Positions 56,761 to 64,000 of a stretch of 64,000 nucleotides of DNA are shown one piece after another; the stretch's first letter is position 1; each line of letters begins with the position of its first letter. This stretch comes from Taudactylus pleione (Eukaryota > Chordata > Amphibia > Anura > Myobatrachidae), in the NCBI GenBank assembly GCA_031769625.1, contig JAUIMM010000124.1:11745001-11809000 (forward strand), in the 5' to 3' direction. The notes beneath the pieces are model-generated. The model had not been told where the DNA came from and ran no database searches. It was given only the letters and a program-made list of their open reading frames with translations. The position numbers and the translations under genes are program-made.

Positions 56761-57363
56761 GGGAGGGCCCAAGGACAATTCCATCTTGCAATACCTTTAA
56801 TTTCTGCCACTGCTGTGTGGCAATGATTCAAGATGTGCTTTAAACTGCGGTATCTGTGCCGCTGCTCTGTCGCTTAGTAACTAGCCAGCTCACTGCAGCC
56901 TTTGGCCAATAATGATGAAAACTATATTGTGAGTTGTGAGGTGGTATAAATTGACTGTAGATGACTGGACATTAATGTTATAGAGGTTAATAATACTCTA
57001 GGAACAAAAAAAAGCCCAAATCCAAATCCAAAACCAGTCATGGAGGTTTTTTTAATTCAAAATCAGAGCAGCCAGGTAGCATTTTCTTATTGCATACGAA
57101 GAGAGCACTGACACCAGTGAATTGAATAGTTGCATCTTTATCAATATATAAATGGTAATACCACAAACATTGAAAATGAAACAGAACAAAATAAAAACAA
57201 ATTAAAACAAGACAAGAGCATAAGCCAAGCCGCAATATTAAACAAAAAACAGCCAAAATATAAGGCAATTTGTTAACTATCACATTGTTAATGTTTAAGC
57301 TTTTTTACAGGTGTGTTGTGCTATTTGGTTTTACTTTGTTTTATTTTCATTGTTTGTGGTATA

Positions 57364-59016
57364 CAGTCAGGGGCATAAATATTGGGACATTGACAGACTT
57401 TTCATATTTTGGCCTCTATTCACCACCAGAATGGCTTTGAAATGAAACAAACAAGATGTGCTTTAACTGCAGACTTTCAGATTTAATTTGAGGGTAATTA
57501 CATCCAAATCAGGTGAACGGTGTAGGAATTACGACGGTTTCTATATGTGCCTCCCACTTTTTAAGGGGCCAAAAGTAATGGGACTATCAATTCAAAAGCT
57601 ATTTCATGGACAGGTGTGGGCTATTCCCTCATTATTTCATTATCAATTAAGCAGGTAAAAGGTATGGAGTTGACTCTAGGTGTGACATTTGCATTTGGAA
57701 TCAGTTGCTGTCGACTCTCAATATGAGATCCAAAGAGCTGTCAATATCAGTGAAGCAAGCCATCATTAGGCTGAAAAATCAAAACAAACCCATCAGAGAG
57801 ATAGCAAAAACATTAGGTGTGGCCAAATCAACTGTTTGGAACATTCTTAAAAAGAAAGAACGCACCGGAGAGCTCAGCAACTCCAAAAGACCCGGAAGAC
57901 CACGGAAAACAACTGTGGTGGATGACAGAAGAATTATTTCCCTGGTGAAGAAAACCCCCTTCACAACAGTTGGCCAAATCAAGAACACTCTTCAGGAGGT
58001 AGGTGTATATGTGTCAAAGTCAACAATCAAGAGAAGACTTCACAAGAGTGAATATAGAGGGTTCACCGCAAGATGTAAACCATTGGTGAGCCTCAAAAAC
58101 AGGGAAGACCAGATTAGAGTTTGCCAAACATCATCTAAAAAAGCCATTACAGTTCTGGAACAACATCCTATGGACAGATGAGACAAAGATCAACTTGTAC
58201 CAGAGTGATGGGAAGAGAAGAGTATGGAGAAGGAAAGGAACTGCTCATGATCCAAAACATACCACCTCATCAGTGAAGCATGGTGGTCACAGTGTCATGG
58301 CATGGGCATATATGGCTGCCAATGGAACTGGTTCCCTTGTATTTATTGATGATGTGACTGCTGACAAAAGCAGCAGAATGAATTCTGAAGTGTTTCGGGC
58401 AATATTATATACTCATATTCAGTCAAATGCTTCAGAACTCATTGTCCATCTGCTTCACAGTGCAGATGGACAATGACCTGAAGCATACTGCAAAAGCAAC
58501 CAAAGAGTTTTTTAAGGCTAAAAAGTGCAATGTTATGCAATGGCCAAGTCAATCCCCTGACCTGAATCCGATATGAGCATGCATTTCACTTGATGAAGAC
58601 AAAACTGAAGGGAAAATGCCCCAAGAACAAGCAGTAACTGAAGACATTTGCAGTAGAGGCCTGGCAGAGCATCACCAGGGATGAAACCCAGCGTCTGGTG
58701 AAGTCTATGCATTCCAGACTTCAAGGTTGCAATTGAATGCAAGAATTTCAACAAAGTATTAAAAAGTGAAAGTTAGATTTAGGATTGTTTAGTTTGTCTC
58801 ATTACTTTTGGCTCCTTAAAAAGTGGGAGGCACATATAGAAACCGTTGTAATTTCTACACCGTTCACCTGATTTGAATGTAATTACCCTCAAATTAAATC
58901 TGAAAGTCTGCAGTTAAATCACATCTTGTTTGTTTCATTTCAAAGCCATTGTGGTGGTGAATAGAGGCCAAAATATGAAAATTCTGTCAGTATCCCAATA
59001 TTTATGCACCTGACTG
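57364..59016 (+). mobile_element. Tc1-like element, full length (1,653 bp)
   Basis: Terminal inverted repeats are ~222 bp each (57364-57585 and 58795-59016), starting CAGTCAGGGGCATAAATATT / CAGTCAGGTGCATAAATATT. Flanking TA dinucleotides at 57362-57363 and 59017-59018 are the target duplication. An inner repeat of the arm, CCTCCCACTTTTTAAGGGGCC, sits at the inner edge of each arm, so the arms carry outer and inner binding-site-like blocks. One transposase gene fills the middle, disrupted. Confidence 0.95.
57705..58760 (+). pseudogene. Tc1-type transposase, several frameshifts
   Basis: The 57705-58181 frame (158 residues) has a paired-like DNA-binding region (VKQAIIRLKNQNKPIREIAK, VAKSTVWNILKKK), a GRPRK minor-groove motif and a second helix-turn-helix (STIKRRLHKSEYRG). 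Near 58168 the frame shifts at the first catalytic Asp (TDETKINLYQSD lies in the other frame). 58195-58476 has RRVWRRKGTAHDPKH, SVMAWAYMAANGTG and [17 protein letters not shown] shift near 58465 precedes the QMDND..KH second Asp, and an extra base before GAGCATGCA removes the Glu. With these breaks the enzyme is dead. The ends are well preserved and could be moved by another source. Confidence 0.9.
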
Positions 59017-59309
59017 TATATATATTTATAAAGATGCTGCTATTCAATTCACTTATAATTAGTGTAAGCACTCTCTTTGTATGCAATATTTCCTAACATA
59101 TCACTGTGATTAATGAGAGCTGCTGCAAAATTGGGGAGCCTTAGTGTTTTATTATCTTAAGGCAGCATTTTCTAAGAACCTAAGAAGCTATGGAGGCACC
59201 AGCCCAGCCCACCACTGTTCAAAGGCCCCTAAAATCATGGGCCCCTAGACAACTGCACAGTGTTCCCATACATTAAGAGAGCCCTGAGTATCTGACTTAC
59301 TCCTACTCA

Positions 59310-59520
59310 ATACAGAAGGTATTCTAGTGGTCTCTGTATAATACATAGATAGTTAAAATTACCTTTATACTATATAGAGAGCTTTACAGTATATTGATCT
59401 GTATACAACACAGAGAGAATTCAATTGACCTCATACAAGACATATATTATAAAAAATGACTTACTGTAGATAATGCCAGTATATTCTGTTGCACTTTACA
59501 ATTGGGAACAAACGGTCTTC
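59310..59520. repeat. Dispersed repeat, copy 2 (partner at 55570-55800)
   Basis: AAGGTATTCTAGTGGTCTCTGTATAATACAT, TATACTATATAGAGAGC, GACCTCATACAAGACAT and CAGTATATTCTGTTGCACTTTACAATTGGGAACA, in the same order as copy 1. Diverged at several positions. Confidence 0.8.
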
Positions 59521-62055
59521 CCTCATGTTCTTCTCCTTTCCCTTACTTATACTATCTTATACTCCCAACAATGGCACCTAAACTTTCATAGCTGCCTTTG
59601 TGATACACTACCAAAAGACCCAAATACCTATATATGTATGACTAAGGAGGTATCCACTCTTGCATAAAAAGGGCTCATATGGATGGCTTATGAGAGATGC
59701 TCCATACTATTAATGGTAGTTTCCAATGCTCCTTTTAAACTATTGTGCAAGCACTGCAGCAGCAGTGGGAGACCCACGTGGACAGCCAGGAGCCGAAACT
59801 TTGAGCACACAGGCGGCAGTTGTGAGCCGCATGCGCTGCAATATAAAGAGACACCCTGAGCAGCAGTTGAGTGGCTTTTTCCAGAGGTTACTTGCAGGAG
59901 AGGGCTGTGTCTAGGCAGCGCTCTGGTCCCGGTCAGGTGCGGTGTTGTTCCAGTGAAGGAGTGAGGCCAGAACAAGAGTTGGAGCCAGCAGGAGTAACTA
60001 CCTGTAGTCTTTAGGCTTATAAAAAAAACATCCCAAGGGGTGGTGCTGAGAGATGCTCTGAGTCCACTCATCCTTGGAAAACAGACAGTGAGAGAGAGGC
60101 AGAATTCTTCTATAGGACTCGCGTTGGAGGCAGTACCGAGAGGTCTGTCCTCTGGAGGAGTGGTGCCCAGTGCTGCCAGAGTGAAAGGAGTGAGGAGGTG
60201 CCACAGTTAGCAGCTGTCACATGAGTTGTGAGCCAGAGAAATCCCTTGCTTATAACTGTTAGGTGCCCCAGATAACTGAAACAAACTGACAGCTCCTGCA
60301 CACTTCCCATCAGTGATTATAACACTGATAGCTTAGGAAACGACAAGGGAGAGTATCCAGCTTTACAGAAAAACAAATCAAACACATCCCCATCCTATAC
60401 TACCAAATAGGTAGCCCTCCTTCAGCTCAAGTCAGAAAGAAATAAACTCTAAGCTGACTTTTAAGGGAGAAGGTTAGCAAACTGTTATTAAAAAAAATTC
60501 TCTTTATCATGCTATTCTAACAAACCAACTAGCATTAGGAAGCAGGAAAGGAAAATTAATTCAACCAATCCCAGACTAATTACTTTGAAGACAAAGTGTA
60601 ATGTCCCTTCATGATAAATACAATTCCAGCTGTTTTACTCAGAAACCAGTGCGCACCACCGAGTCTAAATTTAAAGACGTTTTAGTTATACTGCAGTACA
60701 ATAATAGTTGACTTTTAAAAGTAAAATGTTGTGTTGTACAAGTTTTTTATAGTAAAGTGTTGTGGAAGAATATTTATTATATTATAACCTAGGATTCATA
60801 TTTTGACATTGGATTGCTGTGAATTTATCCTTTATTACATTTGTTTTTTTATTTTACTTTGCTACTTTTAAATGAATAGAAATTATTATAATTGATTTTT
60901 GTATATTTGATGGATGTTTAACTATATTTGTTTTTTTTAAATACCTATACTGATTCTGTATTGAATATTCCCATGGAGTGAATGAGATAGATGTTGCATA
61001 CAAAGTGAGTCTTCTGATCTAACTGCCTTTCTTTTATTCAGAACTGTTCGATTAACAATCAAGGTAATAATGTCCCAGCTGTGTCAAAGAATAACTTTCA
61101 GAGTTGTGTTCAGTGAAAAAAGCAATTTTTGTTGTTATTGAAAAGCATGCTGTATGTTCTATCACATATCTTTATTGAAATATAACCTTTGCTAATGTAT
61201 GATGGTCAAATTCTATTGTGGCAAAATGTAAATAAAAAAGGCCAGATAATATGACATTTTTTTTATTGTAAATAAAAGGTTCCGTAATTTCTGCCAGAAA
61301 AGGGCAGGTCTGGGGGCTCAAAAGATTTCAGATTGATGGCAGAACATTTTATCCACAAAAACCTATGGACTACATTATGGGATAATGTCAACTACCATGT
61401 TCCTCCATTTAGTTTTCATGAATAATTAAATAAAGCATCGGGATCACTGATCCCAATGCTTGTAAACTTCTGCTGTTTTATGTTCAGCAGTATACTCTAT
61501 AGTGTACGCTGAAACAAAGAACAATCATGATGTGCAAGATGCTTTATGAGCCGGCAATTTAGTTTTGGTCCCGCTATGCATCTGAGTTTGTAAAATTGTG
61601 CGTAGATTAATGCCAAAGTGCATGGGTTTTGAAGAGCAAGATGGTGGCAGTTGTGGAGGAGCAGAAAGCTTGCAAAGACCAAGTAGTGGGGCAAAATGGT
61701 GGCATTCCTTGCACTGAGGCACCTAACTTTGCAGAGTAGTGCAAAAATAAGGTTTCAGCAATTTGCAGAGTCATCTCAAGCAAGTGGAAGTAGGTAAACA
61801 CCATGCAATGCTTCAACAATGCAAACCAAGTTGTTTTATAAATGAGGCCAAATTTGTTCTTCTTTGGCGATATCACCTGTCTTGATTTTGCTAGTATACA
61901 TAGATTACCACCAGAATGCACATATTTACAGAGCCAGATTGCATAATTTCCTTAGTTTGTGGGATGTGATTGGAAGAGTACCCATCCTTGGTAAGTGTGG
62001 ATTATGTTAACAGGTGTGTCTAGGTGTGAGGAGCAAAGCAAAATGTGCGGGATGT
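59520..62055. other. No identified gene
   Basis: 59690-60330 is G+C-richer and could be unique DNA, but frames are short and unrecognised. 60330-62055 is AT-rich. 61490-61920 has short minus-strand frames with Cys/His/Leu-rich content and no known domain. No RNA gene seen. Confidence 0.45.
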
Positions 62056-62059
62056 AGTT

Positions 62060-62560
62060 ACATAGTCACAATTACCGTCTGCTGAATGCTGCCAAAGGAT
62101 TCATAATCCTGATGCCGGAATCCAGGAGGATGCGAGGCCAAACAAGGTAAGTACGGGTCGCACGTCCGCTTAGCTGTGTGGGGGAGGGTTAGGTTTAGGG
62201 CAGCTAGCGGGGTTAGTGTTAGCTTTTTTTGGGGGGGGAGGTTAGTATTAGGCACCCCTAGCTGGGAGGATTAGGGTTAGGCACCCCCAGGGAGAGGTTA
62301 GTGTTAGGCACCCCCTGGGAGGGTTAGGTTTAGGGAGTGGTAAGGGGGGGTTAGGGTTAAGCACTAGGGGGGAAGTTAAGGTTAGGCACCACTTAGGGAG
62401 GGTTAGGGGGGGACAGGGGAGGTTAGGGTACTTACCTGCCTCTCGGGATCTTCATCTTGTCGGGCAGCCGCCGTATGGATTTGAACTGGCAGCTAAACAG
62501 CTGCCAGCATTTCAATCCGTAGGCAACATGTGGCACTCCAGCTGCTGTGGACATACAGAT
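62060..62560 (-). repeat. GGGTTAGGGTTAGGCACC dispersed repeat
   Basis: Reverse-orientation member of the family at 39880-40400: an interior of GGTTAGTGTTAGGCACCCCC units (62180-62430) is flanked by CTGATGCCGGAATCC (62109) and CTCGGGATCTTCATCTTGTCGGGC (62444). The TTAGGG strings are irregular and embedded in longer units. Confidence 0.65.
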
Positions 62561-62785
62561 CCCAACATACCCTGCTACAGTTTAACAGCAAAACTGTGGC
62601 AGGGCATGCTATGATGTGCCACAATTTTTGCCTATCCATGTCCTGGCTCATGGAAAATTTAAATCAGAAATGAGGAGAAACCAATAAGTTTTTAGAAAAA
62701 AATGGAAATGCTTTATTTATTTGGGGAGCAAGACTTTTGTCTAATCATAGAATAGCAACTCATGAGTAGGATTGTGTTAATAATA

Positions 62786-62795
62786 ATACTTATTA

Positions 62796-62842
<47 letters not shown>

Positions 62843-62843
62843 G

Positions 62844-62882
<39 letters not shown>

Positions 62883-62887
62883 TTATG
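62786..62887. repeat. (TTA)n microsatellite
   Basis: About 30 trinucleotides of ATT with four interruptions; gives an isoleucine-rich artefact frame on the minus strand. Confidence 0.97.
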
Positions 62888-62889
62888 CT

Positions 62890-64000
62890 TGCCAATTGAT
62901 AGTATGTTTTAGTCACTGCTTGTTACAATTAGTGCACCTACAAATATTACAGTAAGATGATGGAGAAGAACCCATACAGTCCACTGTATGGGTTCCCCCA
63001 AGAGATGTCAATATAAGGTTTAGCTACTATAACAAAATTATGAACAGCTCATATCTTCTAGTTTTGCTCTATTGATTTCATACAGTACTCAGTGGATAAG
63101 ATTCAAGTATATCAGGAACTCTCACTAAAAGCATTGAGAAAGGAGAGAACTCACCAACATTACAAAAACCCTGAGAAACAACAAAATGGAATCCAAATGG
63201 GGTGTTACCATCCATTTGAGTGTAATACCCTTGTTATGTCTCATTGAATGGGATTTCTGTTAATTACAGTAGTCTTTCACATGTTCTATCAATATTGCCC
63301 ATATAGTTAATATTCTTTTTATTTCATGTATTCTCTGCAGTTGTCTCAAATAAGGATAATAAAAATATGACAGAGGAAGGTTACAAACATCTTAAAAATA
63401 ATAATAGTTTGATAAACTCCACAGTTGCTACCACACCAGAGAAGTCTCCCGTTAAATAACATAACTGTATTTATAGATTCTTTGTACACCACAGGAATAT
63501 ATTTATTCACTTACTGTGCATGTATAATACTATTCAAATATTAAGATTCTGTATTGAAATGATAAGCTCTCTGTAAGATTGACCACTATAATTAAGATAT
63601 TATCAGATCATCTTGATTCTTGTTACTAAATGTTTTAAAATAATTTACATTATCTATCATTAAAATGTTATCTTGGCTAGATTACTTAGATACAGACTCA
63701 TTGATTGTAATATATAGTATGATTAAACATATGAATTATTACTATAACCTATAAATCTACTGCAGATATGTTTTTTAGTTTGTTTACTTTAGCCTAATAT
63801 CTTTCTTTGTTTAGATAGACAATATACTCTTATCTGGCTTGTTTTTAATTTATAACTAAATTAATCATCATTGGTTTCCCTTTAATACCCATCTCTAAAT
63901 ATTTAGTGTCTGATTTTCTACTCTACCCATTTATACACAGTTTTTCTTACACATGATGTACAGTATATTCCTAATCTATTCAAATGTTGCTCTTGCAAAT
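62890..64000. other. AT-rich, no identified feature
   Basis: No gene, RNA gene or transposon structure recognised up to the right edge. Confidence 0.5.

Larger units (their letters stand above)
55950..57045 (+). mobile_element. Non-autonomous hAT, tandem repeats instead of transposase
   Basis: Starts around ACTAGGGATCCGAGTCC. The 5' block resembles the hAT subterminal region (CGTCATCCTCCTGACGTTGGATTC, then TTTCTATATAAGGTGCCG as TATA). Next are two tandem arrays (56100-56410 and 56505-56760). Then comes the 3' block GGGAGGGCCCAAGGACAATTCCATCTTGCA, the reverse complement of the sequence at 20972-21000 in copy A, and a final CCAAATCCAAATCCAAAACC. The orientation is opposite to A and B. The outermost 3' terminus is not clear. 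No transposase. Confidence 0.75.

Noticed and set aside
62180..62430. Interstitial telomere array (TTAGGG-like strings), also its counterpart at 39980-40215
   Set aside because: The strings are irregular and embedded in longer GGTTAGGGTTAGGCACCCCC units flanked by the same non-telomeric sequences in both places, so they belong to a dispersed repeat.

Overview
The window has no recognisable host gene, exon set or tRNA/rRNA gene. It looks like intergenic DNA from a large, transposon-rich vertebrate genome. The mix of hAT elements with BED fingers, Tc1-like elements, an L2-type LINE, a Ty1/copia remnant, many palindromic MITEs and abundant mini/microsatellites suggests an amphibian, most likely a frog. 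That assignment is an inference from repeat content, not from a marker gene.

Layout. 1-770 is a ~116-bp minisatellite. 2090-3970 holds remnants of minus-strand hAT elements. 4262-11860 holds two related large fold-back elements (4262-5600 and 8078-11695), separated by a MITE fragment, microsatellites and a dispersed repeat with an internal minisatellite and a dense hairpin cluster (7520-7912). 12130-13300 is a minisatellite and a 190-bp tandem duplication bounded by inverted repeats. 15081-30237 is a nest of hAT elements: an old copy (15081-~30237) interrupted by a second (17025-29514, with a degraded 8-bp target duplication), which contains two young, closely related copies: A (20553-24036) and B (24069-29143). 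B keeps most of a transposase gene, broken by frameshifts. A has lost ~2.1 kb of it by an internal deletion that fuses the BED-finger part in frame to the acidic C-terminal tail. A 30-bp minisatellite with a 477-bp higher-order repeat follows (30300-31880).

32360-44344 holds an L2 tail, a dispersed repeat interrupted by a palindromic MITE, a 3'-truncated copia retrotransposon with a recognisable primer-binding site and a precisely inserted 599-bp MITE, and other repeats. 45490-46335 is another fold-back element. 50545-52555 is a 5'-truncated L2-like LINE (minus strand) with reverse transcriptase motifs. 53417-54903 is an L2 tail abutting a Tc1-like element. 55950-57045 is a transposase-less hAT. 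57364-59016 is a full-length but frameshifted Tc1-like element with ~220-bp terminal repeats and TA duplications. The rest, to 64000, is mostly AT-rich unassigned sequence with simple repeats.

Functionally the window is a record of successive transposition. The most interesting objects are the BED-only deletion derivative (a candidate transposition repressor), the fold-back elements with a promoter-like core, and the higher-order minisatellite. All statements rest on reading the sequence; no database search was run.
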